Positions 53,901 to 62,294 of a stretch of DNA of 64,000 nucleotides are shown here, piece after piece. The stretch is taken from positions 1-64,000 of the forward strand of contig JBBAVI010000005.1 of NCBI GenBank assembly GCA_040397785.1, in the 5' to 3' direction. The position numbers and the translations under genes are program-made. Source of the DNA: M3007 sp040397785. Lineage in GTDB: Bacteria > Bacteroidota > Bacteroidia > Chitinophagales > Saprospiraceae. Below the pieces are notes generated by a model that saw only the letters and a program-made list of their open reading frames with translations, made no database searches and was not told the DNA's origin. Positions within the stretch are counted from its first letter, which is position 1; every line of letters begins with the position of its first letter.

Positions 53901-54578
53901 CTAAAACAAGTTGCGAAGGCGCCCTTTGTACCAAATCATGATCAAAATAAACCCAAATAAAGCACCGCCAACGTGGGCAAAATGTGCCACGCCCGAATCT
54001 GCACCGCGCACGCCATAAAACAACTCAAGGCCGCCCATGATCAGTACGAAATATTTTGCCTTCAAGGATATAGGAGGAAACAACAAACTAATAATTTGGT
54101 TGGGAAACAAATACGCAAATGCGGCATAAATGCCAAATACGGAGCCTGAAGCACCCAGCATGGCACCGTTAAAGTTGCGCGGATCGATCCCCTGTGCCGA
54201 TAGTTCCCACCATTGTACCCCCATATGTAATGCCAACGCACCCAAGCCACAAAATAGATAATAAAATAAAAAACGTTTCGCTCCCCAAACCATTTCCACC
54301 ATTGAGCCAAATATATACAACGATAACATATTAAAGGCAATATGCATTACGTCTGCATGCATAAACATGTAAGTAACGAGCTGAAAGGGCTGAAAATGCA
54401 CAGAACCCGGCATATAAACCGCAAACATCATGCGTCCCAGGCTGAGCACTTCCCCCGTGTAGGGGTCATAGCGTTCGGGGCCCAACAGAATATAGGTGCC
54501 CACAAACACCAAAACATTGATAATGACAAGATGCCGGACCACACCGGTAAACGGCTGATAAAATTGAAATATGGACAT
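53901..54578 (-). CDS. Rhomboid family intramembrane serine protease
   Basis: A 225-residue membrane protein with about six hydrophobic segments and no tail. The catalytic Ser is in MLGASGSVFGIYAAFAY and the His in AHFAHVGGALFGF; MFMHADVMHIAFNM is the TM2 signature. It is the shorter of the two tandem rhomboids and follows the mutL stop by 8 bases, so it is probably translated from the mutL mRNA. Confidence 0.92.
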   Translation of the reverse strand: MSIFQFYQPFTGVVRHLVIINVLVFVGTYILLGPERYDPYTGEVLSLGRMMFAVYMPGSVHFQPFQLVTYMFMHADVMHIAFNMLSLYIFGSMVEMVWGAKRFLFYYLFCGLGALALHMGVQWWELSAQGIDPRNFNGAMLGASGSVFGIYAAFAYLFPNQIISLLFPPISLKAKYFVLIMGGLELFYGVRGADSGVAHFAHVGGALFGFILIMIWYKGRLRNLF

Positions 54579-54586
54579 GCGCTGAA

Positions 54587-56476
54587 CTACGGGTTAAATC
54601 GTTTTTGTAAATCTTCGAGGTCAAATGTAATAAAACAATTTCGGCCCGAGGGGCTTTGAAAAGGGAGTGCGCAGGCAAACAACTGATCAATCAAATCCTG
54701 CATTTCCCGAACGGTCAGCGATTGTCCGCGTTTTAAAGCCGCACTTTTCGCCATCGAACGGGCCAGATTATCCCGAATGCCCAATTCTAACTCAAAATTA
54801 TCTTTGTATTGATTCAGCACTTTTTCCAGCAGTACTTCCTCTTGTTTGCCTGCCATATCGGCAGGTGTTCCGTGTATCACAAAAGTATTGCCCCCAAACT
54901 CCTGAATATCAAATCCCAGGCAGTTCACTTCGGGCAAAATATCGCGCAATAACGCTGCATCCGCGCCCGACAGTTCAATATTTTTGGGAAACAAGGCCGC
55001 TTGGGTGGCTATTGGCTGGTTTTCCAACGCTGCTAAGTAGCGTTCGTACAAAATGCGCTCGGTAGCCGCTTGCTGATCAATCAGCATAAATCCCGACTTG
55101 ATATGGCTGACCAAATATTGCCCGTGAATCTGGTAGGGTTCCTTCTGGCCTTTCGAAAAACTTTGCGTTTCGTCATCCATTTCATGGTCCTGGGCACTTT
55201 GCCGAATTTCAAATCCTGGACGCGTGGCGCTGGTTTCTTCCTTGTTTTCAGGCATGGTTGGTTCGGGGGTTCCGCCATCCATCATGCGCATGTTTTCGTA
55301 CATGCGTTGCCAGTTTTGCAGGTTGTTGGCATTGCGTTGCGCGGTTTCCGGATCACTGGGGCCGTATTTGCGCTGAAAATTATCCACCGCTTCCTTGCCT
55401 TCTTTTTGTTCTATGCGCAACTGCTTTTGTCGAAGCAAGGTAGGCTGAAAGGCTGGTTCGGTTTCAAAATCGAGGGTTGGGGTAATGTTATTGCTGCCCA
55501 ACGCATGGCGTATGGTTACCTTTAAGTAGTGGTATACCAGTTTTTCATCGTCAAATTTGATTTCCTGCTTCGTCGGATGCACATTGATATCAATGTGTTT
55601 GGGGTCAATTTCTAAAAACAATACATACAGCGGATTCGTTTCAGCAGGCAACAAATCCTCATAAGCACTTACGACTGCGTGGTGCAGGTAATTGCTTTTG
55701 ATAAACCGCTTGTTTACAAAAAAATACTGCTCGCCGCGGCTTTTTTTAAAATGATCGGGTTTTCCAACAAAACCTGAGATGGAAAGCACCTCCGTTTGTT
55801 CTTCTACGGGTACTAGTTTCTTATTGACCGCTTCACCAAACAATTTTACCACCCTTTGCCGCAAATTGCCATTGGGTAAATGAAAAATTTCCTGGTCATT
55901 GTGGTGCAACGTAAAGTACAACTCGGGTTGCGCCATTGCGATCCGCAGAAACTCATCCAAGGCATGTCGCATTTCAACCGGATCGCCTTTCAAGAAGTTG
56001 CGTCGGGCAGGCACATTGTAAAACAAATTTTTAACCGAAATGCTGGTTCCCTGCGGACACTGACAGGGTTCCTGGATTTTCACCATCGAATCTTCTACCA
56101 CAATGCGGGTTCCCAATTCGTCAATCGCACGTCGGGTGCGCATTTCTACCTGGGCTACAGCCGCAATCGAAGCCAGGGCCTCCCCCCGGAAACCCATGGT
56201 TAGAATGGAAAACAAATCCTTGGATTCTCGAATTTTGGAAGTTGCGTGGCGCTCAAAACTCATGCGCGCATCGGTTTCTGACATTCCACATCCATTGTCA
56301 ATCACCTGAATGAGGGTTTTCCCTGCTTCACGCAATATCAATTGAATTCGGGTAGCACCCGCATCAATGGCATTTTCTAGCAACTCTTTTACCACCGAAG
56401 CGGGTCTTTGAACCACTTCTCCGGCCGCAATTTGGTTGGCTACACTCTCTGGTAATAATTGTATTACGTCTGACAT
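54587..56476 (-). CDS. mutL: DNA mismatch repair protein MutL
   Basis: A 629-residue GHKL ATPase that links MutS mismatch recognition to strand removal. Started at the ATG at 56476 (MSDVIQLLPESVANQIAAGEVV); the longer frame adds ten unconserved residues. ATPase motifs ELLENAIDAGAT, DNGCGM and FRGEALASI lie in the first 110 residues. The C-terminal half holds the dimerisation domain and a stretch IDQQAATERILYE that corresponds to the endonuclease motif DQHAxxExxxxE with Gln in place of His, so nicking activity is possible but the motif is not the standard one. TATCTTTG on the minus strand (56498-56491) may be its -7 box. Confidence 0.95.
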   Translation of the reverse strand: MSDVIQLLPESVANQIAAGEVVQRPASVVKELLENAIDAGATRIQLILREAGKTLIQVIDNGCGMSETDARMSFERHATSKIRESKDLFSILTMGFRGEALASIAAVAQVEMRTRRAIDELGTRIVVEDSMVKIQEPCQCPQGTSISVKNLFYNVPARRNFLKGDPVEMRHALDEFLRIAMAQPELYFTLHHNDQEIFHLPNGNLRQRVVKLFGEAVNKKLVPVEEQTEVLSISGFVGKPDHFKKSRGEQYFFVNKRFIKSNYLHHAVVSAYEDLLPAETNPLYVLFLEIDPKHIDINVHPTKQEIKFDDEKLVYHYLKVTIRHALGSNNITPTLDFETEPAFQPTLLRQKQLRIEQKEGKEAVDNFQRKYGPSDPETAQRNANNLQNWQRMYENMRMMDGGTPEPTMPENKEETSATRPGFEIRQSAQDHEMDDETQSFSKGQKEPYQIHGQYLVSHIKSGFMLIDQQAATERILYERYLAALENQPIATQAALFPKNIELSGADAALLRDILPEVNCLGFDIQEFGGNTFVIHGTPADMAGKQEEVLLEKVLNQYKDNFELELGIRDNLARSMAKSAALKRGQSLTVREMQDLIDQLFACALPFQSPSGRNCFITFDLEDLQKRFNP

Positions 56477-56563
56477 GTCTTTTGCAGCGACAAAGATACA
56501 GTCCATATTAAAGGTATAGGCTTTTTTAAGCAGGAATTGTGCTGGATTCTCCTTACTGCTTTT

Positions 56564-56571
56564 TACTTTTG
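56564..56571 (+). promoter_or_regulatory. Candidate -7 element (TACTTTTG) for the 42-aa membrane peptide
   Basis: TACTTTTG fits TAnnTTTG; the nearest TTG (56537-56539) is 24 bases away, a little too far. It lies 36 bases before the small gene. Confidence 0.4.
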
Positions 56572-56607
56572 CGTCACTTTTACAGAACTATAACAATTCG
56601 GAAGAAG

Positions 56608-56736
56608 ATGGACAACATCCAAAACACTCGCGGAAAAGGATACTGCATACTTTACTTGGTCATGTTTTTGTTTTTAACGACATCCTTGATGCTGATGCTT
56701 TACAACCGCAGCGGACTGCTTGACTTTGCAAGATAG
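56608..56736 (+). CDS. Small membrane protein, 42 residues
   Basis: A 42-residue protein started at the ATG at 56608 (MDNIQN). A polar N-terminus of about 11 residues with Arg and Lys is followed by one hydrophobic segment (about 13-33) and a short tail ending LLDFAR. It has its own candidate promoter upstream and a strong terminator 28 bases downstream, so it appears to be a separate small transcription unit between mutL and the GH92 gene. The orientation by the positive-inside rule is N-terminus in. I do not recognise it; it could be a membrane regulator, or the peptide part of a toxin-like unit, but no antisense partner was found. Confidence 0.6.
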   Translation: MDNIQNTRGKGYCILYLVMFLFLTTSLMLMLYNRSGLLDFAR

Positions 56737-56764
56737 ACCAGTTTTTGCGTAAAATGCCTAATTT

Positions 56765-56808
56765 AAGCCGCAAAAACAACTGTACAGGGTTGTTCTTGCG
56801 GCTTTTTT
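56765..56808 (+). terminator. Intrinsic terminator after the small membrane gene
   Basis: Stem of 15 pairs with one mismatch (AAGCCGCAA with TTGCGGCTT; AACAAC with GTTGTT), loop of 8 bases, then TTTTTT. It ends 39 bases before the GH92 start. Confidence 0.93.
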
Positions 56809-56847
56809 ATTGGTCCAGGCAAACTTATCTTTGGCCCAAAAAGGAGC

Positions 56848-59796
56848 ATGATGCGTATTTTACTTTGCCTGAATTTTTCGCTTTTCCTGCTGGGCACCGC
56901 GCTCACAGCCCAAAGCCCTGCGACCACCAATTTTTTGCAGTATGTCGATCCGTTTATCGGAACCGCGGCACATGGCCACACCTACCCCGGTGCAAGTGCC
57001 CCGTTTGGGATGGTACAACTCAGTCCAGACACCCGACCATCCATGCTCGATTGGGATGCTTGCTCCGGTTACCATTATTCCGACACCTTGTTATATGGGT
57101 TTAGCCATACCCACCTCAACGGTACCGGTGTACCCGATTATTGCGACCTGCTGTTTTTACCCTTTGTGGGCAAACCTTATTTGGATAGTCGCGACAATGC
57201 GGCCCCTTTCCGAAAGGATCAGGAAAAAGCCGAAGCCGGGTATTATTCCGTTTTATTAAAAAATGCAGGCATTCAGGCCGAACTAACCGCAACCACGCGG
57301 GTAGGCGTACATCGATATACGTTTCCAGCCAACCAGCAACAAGCCCATGTCCTGATCGATTTGCGGCACCGCGACGAAGTGCTCGATGCTTCTCTAAAAA
57401 TTATGAATAACCAGGAAATTGCCGGACATCGGGTATCAAGCGCCTGGGCACGTACCCAACACCTGTATTTTGTTGCGCGCTTTTCCCAACCCTTTTTCAA
57501 CACCCGGGTGCTCGATATGACCCAAACGCCTCGGGTTTCTGATCAACAAGCCCAAAGTTCTGCAATTGTTGGCTTGCTCGATTTTTACAACAATGGTACA
57601 CCGCTGGTCATAACGGTCGGCATTTCCGGAACCAGCATCGAAGCCGCGCGTAAAAACCTGGAAACGGAATGCGCCCACTTCGATTTTGATCAGGTAAAAC
57701 GCGAAACACAGGCCCAGTGGCAAAAACAACTGGCTAAAATTACGGTAGAAGGTGGCACAAACGCCCAAAAAACAGCATTTTATACGGCCCTGTACCATAC
57801 CATGCTTACGCCTAATACTTGGAGTGATGTGACCGGACAATACCGCGGACGAGACATGGAGGTGCACGCCGGCAGTGGCCATACACAATATACGGTTTTT
57901 TCCTTGTGGGATACTTACCGCGCCTGCAACCCGCTGTACACTTTGTTGGAACCAGCACGGGTCAATGATTTTGTCCAAACTTTTTTGCGTCAATACGAGC
58001 AAGGTGGGTTATTGCCGGTGTGGGAACTGGCAGGCAACGAAACCGAATGTATGATTGGCAACCACGCCATTCCGGTTATCGCAGACGCTTACCAAAAAGG
58101 CCTGCGCGGATTTGATGCCGAAAAAGCCTTGGAAGCCATGATGAAAAGCGCCAATTCCGCACGTTTTGGTCTGCCCCAGTATCGCCAACTCGGGTTTATC
58201 TCCTCCGATATGGAGCCGGAATCGGTTTCCAAAACCCTCGAATACGCCTTCGACGACTGGTGCATTGCCCAAATGGCGCAAATGATGGGCAAAAATGATA
58301 TTTATGACACCTTTATAAAGCGTGCACAATCGTATAAAAATGTATTCGACCCCGCTTCCGGTTTTTTCCGAGGCAAAAACAATGCTTCCTGGCACCAACC
58401 GTTCGATCCGTTTGAGGTAAACTTCAATTACACCGAGGCCAATGCCTGGCAATACCGGTTCGCCGCGCCCCAGGATATTACGGGTATGATGCGCATGCTG
58501 GGCGGGAAAAAGGCTTTTGCCGCGCAATTGGACAGCCTGTTTACCGTAGAACCTCGCACACGCGGGCGCGAGCAGGCCGACATCACCGGATTAATTGGCC
58601 AATACGCACAGGGAAATGAGCCCAGCCACCACATGGCTTACCTGTATAATTATACCGCACAGCCCTGGAAAACCCAACAACGGGTGCGCCAGATCATGGA
58701 TCAACTGTACACCGACCAGCCCGATGGACTCAGTGGCAATGAAGATTGCGGGCAAATGTCGGGCTGGCTCGTATTTTCTGCCATGGGTTTTTATCCCGTG
58801 GTGCCCGCCAGTGGACAATATGTGCTGGGAACGCCCTTGTTTGAAAAAATGACCCTTTCGCTCGATAATGGCAAGCAACTGGTCATCTGTGCACCGGGCG
58901 TTTCCAAAGATCGATTTTATATTAAAAATGCCCGCTGGAACGGACAACCATGGACCCAAACCTGGTTTACCCACCAGGATTTGTTGAAAGGTGCTGAAAT
59001 TGTGCTGGATATGGATTCAAAACCATCAAAATGGGGCACGGAGGAGGCCGCATGTCCGGTTGCATCGATTACTGCCGATCAAATTGTGCCCGCGCCTTTT
59101 GTAAAAACGGGCGATCGGGTGTTTAGAAACAAACAAAATATCGAACTTGCTTGCCTGGAATCAGCCGCCCAAATTTTTTATACCCTGGACGGCACCGAAC
59201 CAAATGAAAAATCAAAGGTGTATGAAAAACCAATTACCATAGATAATTCGATAAAAATGTTGTTTTTTGCCCAGCATTCGGGCAAGTGCAGCGCAACCAT
59301 GCAAGCGGAGTTTTCTAAAATGCAAACGGATGTGCGTATTTTGAAATACAATACCCGATTTGATAATCAATATACGGCGCGGGGTGACGCTGGATTGGTG
59401 GATATGTTGCGCGGTGGAGCCGATTTTCGTTCGGGCGGATGGCAAGGATATCAGGGCGTCAACCTGGATGTGGTGCTTGATTTGAGCAAGAAAAAAACGC
59501 TCAACCGTATTTCGATCGGTTTTTTGCAGGATGAAAACTCCTGGATTTTCCTGCCCAAGAAGGTAATTGTCGAAATTTCGGATGATGGACAGGTTTTTCG
59601 GCCAGCAGGCATGGTGCAAAATGAAGTGTTGCCGAGCGAAAAAGGGGTCATTTTAAAAGATTTTGAGGTGTTGCTTGCCGGACAGTCGGCGCGTTATGTG
59701 CGCATTGTGGGTGAAAATTTGGGCCAATGTCCGGCAAACCATAAAGGCGTGGGTAGTCCTTGTTGGCTGTTTGCCGACGAAATTAAAGTGGAATAA
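56848..59796 (+). CDS. GH92 family alpha-mannosidase-like glycoside hydrolase
   Basis: A 982-residue secreted enzyme. Signal peptide (about 1-22), then the two-domain GH92 core (about 28-760), recognised by YVDPFIGTAAHGHTYPGA, FSHTHLNGTG, GNETECMIGNH and GNEDCGQMSGWLVFSA. GH92 enzymes are calcium-dependent exo-mannosidases acting on alpha-linked mannose of N-glycans or mannans. After the core come a chitobiase-type accessory domain (IFYTLDGTEPNEKS) and a discoidin/F5-8C-like domain (about 840-982) that may bind carbohydrate. No T9SS domain is present. It is not next to SusC/SusD genes, so it is outside a classical polysaccharide utilisation locus. Confidence 0.93.
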   Translation: MMRILLCLNFSLFLLGTALTAQSPATTNFLQYVDPFIGTAAHGHTYPGASAPFGMVQLSPDTRPSMLDWDACSGYHYSDTLLYGFSHTHLNGTGVPDYCDLLFLPFVGKPYLDSRDNAAPFRKDQEKAEAGYYSVLLKNAGIQAELTATTRVGVHRYTFPANQQQAHVLIDLRHRDEVLDASLKIMNNQEIAGHRVSSAWARTQHLYFVARFSQPFFNTRVLDMTQTPRVSDQQAQSSAIVGLLDFYNNGTPLVITVGISGTSIEAARKNLETECAHFDFDQVKRETQAQWQKQLAKITVEGGTNAQKTAFYTALYHTMLTPNTWSDVTGQYRGRDMEVHAGSGHTQYTVFSLWDTYRACNPLYTLLEPARVNDFVQTFLRQYEQGGLLPVWELAGNETECMIGNHAIPVIADAYQKGLRGFDAEKALEAMMKSANSARFGLPQYRQLGFISSDMEPESVSKTLEYAFDDWCIAQMAQMMGKNDIYDTFIKRAQSYKNVFDPASGFFRGKNNASWHQPFDPFEVNFNYTEANAWQYRFAAPQDITGMMRMLGGKKAFAAQLDSLFTVEPRTRGREQADITGLIGQYAQGNEPSHHMAYLYNYTAQPWKTQQRVRQIMDQLYTDQPDGLSGNEDCGQMSGWLVFSAMGFYPVVPASGQYVLGTPLFEKMTLSLDNGKQLVICAPGVSKDRFYIKNARWNGQPWTQTWFTHQDLLKGAEIVLDMDSKPSKWGTEEAACPVASITADQIVPAPFVKTGDRVFRNKQNIELACLESAAQIFYTLDGTEPNEKSKVYEKPITIDNSIKMLFFAQHSGKCSATMQAEFSKMQTDVRILKYNTRFDNQYTARGDAGLVDMLRGGADFRSGGWQGYQGVNLDVVLDLSKKKTLNRISIGFLQDENSWIFLPKKVIVEISDDGQVFRPAGMVQNEVLPSEKGVILKDFEVLLAGQSARYVRIVGENLGQCPANHKGVGSPCWLFADEIKVE

Positions 59797-59830
59797 ATCA
59801 ATCCTGCTCCTTCCATATTTTTTTAGAACT

Positions 59831-62221
59831 TTGTCAAAATTCAATTTGATTAGAGCGCTTTTCATTGCATGTATGCTTCTGGTTGTCGAACTTGGGTTCG
59901 GCCAAAGTCCAGAGGAAATCGAACGGTCTACCATCGAAGTGGACATGCTATTGGAAAAAGCCAAAATGGCCCAGCAGGATACAGAAAAAAGGACGTTGGC
60001 AGAGCAATGCTTAAACATGGCACGTAGCCTGCATTACGATGGGGGCGTCATCAAATCCAGCATCTGCCTGGGCGAAATTGATGTGCGGCAAGGTAAATCA
60101 GAAGATGCCTTACAACATTACTTAGAGGCAGAAGCCAAAGCGCAAAGCAATGGCAACAAAACCACCTTGCTGGAAATTTATCAGGCTATTGGCGATTTAT
60201 TTACCCGCGAAAAACTATTTACCAATGCGCGCCGCTACTACCTGGATATCCTGAAACTGCAAAGTATGGATTATGAAACCATGGAAAAACTGGCCGATGC
60301 CTACTTGTACGAACAGTCGTCCGACACTGCCGAAATTTATTACAAACGCCTCATTGTAAAATACAAAGAATCGGGCAATGTTGTTCGTCTGGTGCGGATT
60401 TACCAAAAACTGGCCAATGCGTACGACCAGCAAGGCAATGCGGGCAAGAGCCTTTATTATTATTTGCCCATCGAAGATCTGATCGAGCGGTTTGGAAGTA
60501 TGCAGGAAAAATCCATCTTGTACAACAACCTTGGGCGCCAGTATGCCACCCTGCATGATTACGTTAAGGCCATTGAGTATTTTGAAAAAGCCGAATTGCA
60601 GTGCGTCTATATTCCTTGCGATTATCCGGATGTATTGTATGCCAACATGGGCATTGCGCTGCACAACATCGGCAATACCAAACGCGGCATCGAATATTTG
60701 CTAAAGGCGCGTACCATCCTGGCCAACCGCAAAGACAATGTTGCCTTGGCCAACCTCGAACACCTATTGGCGGGTGTTTATTTCAAAAGCAATGATTTGT
60801 ACAACGCGATTTCGCACAACAACATCGCGATTGAACTGGCCAAAGAAACCAAGCAGGCAACGGTGCTGGCAGAAGCCTATAAAACGGCCGCCGATTTGTA
60901 CCATGAACTATACGATTTTGAAAAAGCGTTCGCGTTTTATAAAAGTTACCTGAACCTCGTCGATTCGGTGCGCTTGGAAGAACAAGCAAGACAACAGCGA
61001 CTCAACCAACAGCGCTCGTTGCTTTCGGAAGCCGAAGGACAAATTAAATACCTCATTGCGCGTCAAAATTACAAAGACCTCGAATTGGGGCAAGTGCGCT
61101 TCGAACGCGAACGACTGGAACTACTGAATAAAAACCTGGAACTGGAAAGTCGGCAAAAAGAAGATAAAATCCTGTTGTACCAGGCCCAAAAAGCAGTGGA
61201 TGAGGCCAAACAACGCGAACTGATTTCGGAAGCCATGCGATCGCGGCAAGCCTTGCTGTTAGCGGCCCGCGAACTGGATACGGAAAAACAAAAAAGGGAA
61301 ATTTCGGAACTCAAACGCCAGGATGAAATCGACCGCACCCGACGTATGGTCGATAGTACCAGCCGCGCCCAGGAAGTCGCCATTTTGCGCAAAGACAAGG
61401 ATATTACCGACCTGCAACTGCGTCAACAGGATACGTTTCGCCGTTTTGTGTACGGCCTCGGCTCCCTGTTGATCGTTATTTTGGGGCTGCTTGCGCTGGG
61501 TTGGGCTTTTGCACGCAGAACCAACAACCGCCTCAACAAGCAAAACCGCAAAATCCAGGCACAAAACTTGGAGATCGCAGAAGAACGCCACAAAAGCGAT
61601 CGTTTGTTGCGCAACGTACTACCGGAAGAAATTGCCCAGGAACTCAAAACAAAAGGCTACGCGACACCCCGGTATTATGATTCTGTGACGGTCGTTTTTA
61701 CCGATTTTGTCAATTTTACGCGTTTATCAGCCAACCTCGCCCCGGAAGCCCTGGTCGACGAACTGGATGAATGCTTCCTGGCTTTTGATGAAATTTGTGA
61801 AAAACACGGGCTCGAAAAGATCAAAACCATTGGCGATGCCTACATGTGCGCCGGGGGTATTCCAATTCCGAATGAGACGCATCCGACCGATGCCGTGGCC
61901 GCCGCCGCCGAAATGTTACTTTGGCTGCAAACGCGTAACAATGAAAATTCAAACGCAATTTTTCAGGAAATGCGCATCGGCGTGCATACCGGCCCCGTCG
62001 TTGCAGGTGTAATTGGTAAAAATAAATTTGCGTACGATATTTGGGGCGATGCCGTCAACCTGGCCGCCCGATTGGAACAACACGGTGTTTCTGGCAAAAT
62101 CAATATTTCTACCCAAACAGCCGAAGCGGTAAAAGACCACTATAACGTGAGTTACCGGGGGGTAAAAGAAGTGTACAACAAAGATCCGATGGATATGTAT
62201 TTTATTGAGGAGCGGATATAG
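59831..62221 (+). CDS. TPR-containing class III adenylate cyclase, membrane-bound
   Basis: A 796-residue signalling enzyme. The start is taken as the TTG at 59831, which gives a signal peptide (MSKFNLIRALFIACMLL to GFGQ); an ATG 14 codons later is possible. About seven TPR units fill residues 30-370, then a coiled coil (about 400-560) with many Gln and Glu, one membrane segment (about 580-600) and a cyclase domain at the C-terminus. The cyclase keeps both metal Asp residues (FTDFVNF and GDAYMCAGG), the adenine-recognising Lys-Asp pair (EKIKTIGDAYM and IWGDAVNLAARLE) and the transition-state Arg. So cAMP formation is likely. The TPR domain would be outside and sense a protein or peptide. It follows GH92 by 34 bases. 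Confidence 0.85.
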   Translation: MSKFNLIRALFIACMLLVVELGFGQSPEEIERSTIEVDMLLEKAKMAQQDTEKRTLAEQCLNMARSLHYDGGVIKSSICLGEIDVRQGKSEDALQHYLEAEAKAQSNGNKTTLLEIYQAIGDLFTREKLFTNARRYYLDILKLQSMDYETMEKLADAYLYEQSSDTAEIYYKRLIVKYKESGNVVRLVRIYQKLANAYDQQGNAGKSLYYYLPIEDLIERFGSMQEKSILYNNLGRQYATLHDYVKAIEYFEKAELQCVYIPCDYPDVLYANMGIALHNIGNTKRGIEYLLKARTILANRKDNVALANLEHLLAGVYFKSNDLYNAISHNNIAIELAKETKQATVLAEAYKTAADLYHELYDFEKAFAFYKSYLNLVDSVRLEEQARQQRLNQQRSLLSEAEGQIKYLIARQNYKDLELGQVRFERERLELLNKNLELESRQKEDKILLYQAQKAVDEAKQRELISEAMRSRQALLLAARELDTEKQKREISELKRQDEIDRTRRMVDSTSRAQEVAILRKDKDITDLQLRQQDTFRRFVYGLGSLLIVILGLLALGWAFARRTNNRLNKQNRKIQAQNLEIAEERHKSDRLLRNVLPEEIAQELKTKGYATPRYYDSVTVVFTDFVNFTRLSANLAPEALVDELDECFLAFDEICEKHGLEKIKTIGDAYMCAGGIPIPNETHPTDAVAAAAEMLLWLQTRNNENSNAIFQEMRIGVHTGPVVAGVIGKNKFAYDIWGDAVNLAARLEQHGVSGKINISTQTAEAVKDHYNVSYRGVKEVYNKDPMDMYFIEERI

Positions 62222-62233
62222 GTCAAACAAGAC

Positions 62234-62286
62234 TTTATTATTAGGTTGGTTCCATCCTTTTCAGCATGAACCAACCTAATAATAAA
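62234..62286. repeat. Perfect 19-bp inverted repeat between convergent genes
   Basis: TTTATTATTAGGTTGGTTC (62234-62252) and its exact reverse complement (62268-62286) with a 15-base loop. It lies 12 bases after the cyclase stop and 8 bases before the stop of the opposing gene. Neither strand has a T-tract after the stem, so it is not a standard intrinsic terminator; it may act as a two-way mRNA end or barrier. Confidence 0.9.
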
Positions 62287-62294
62287 ACGCCCAA

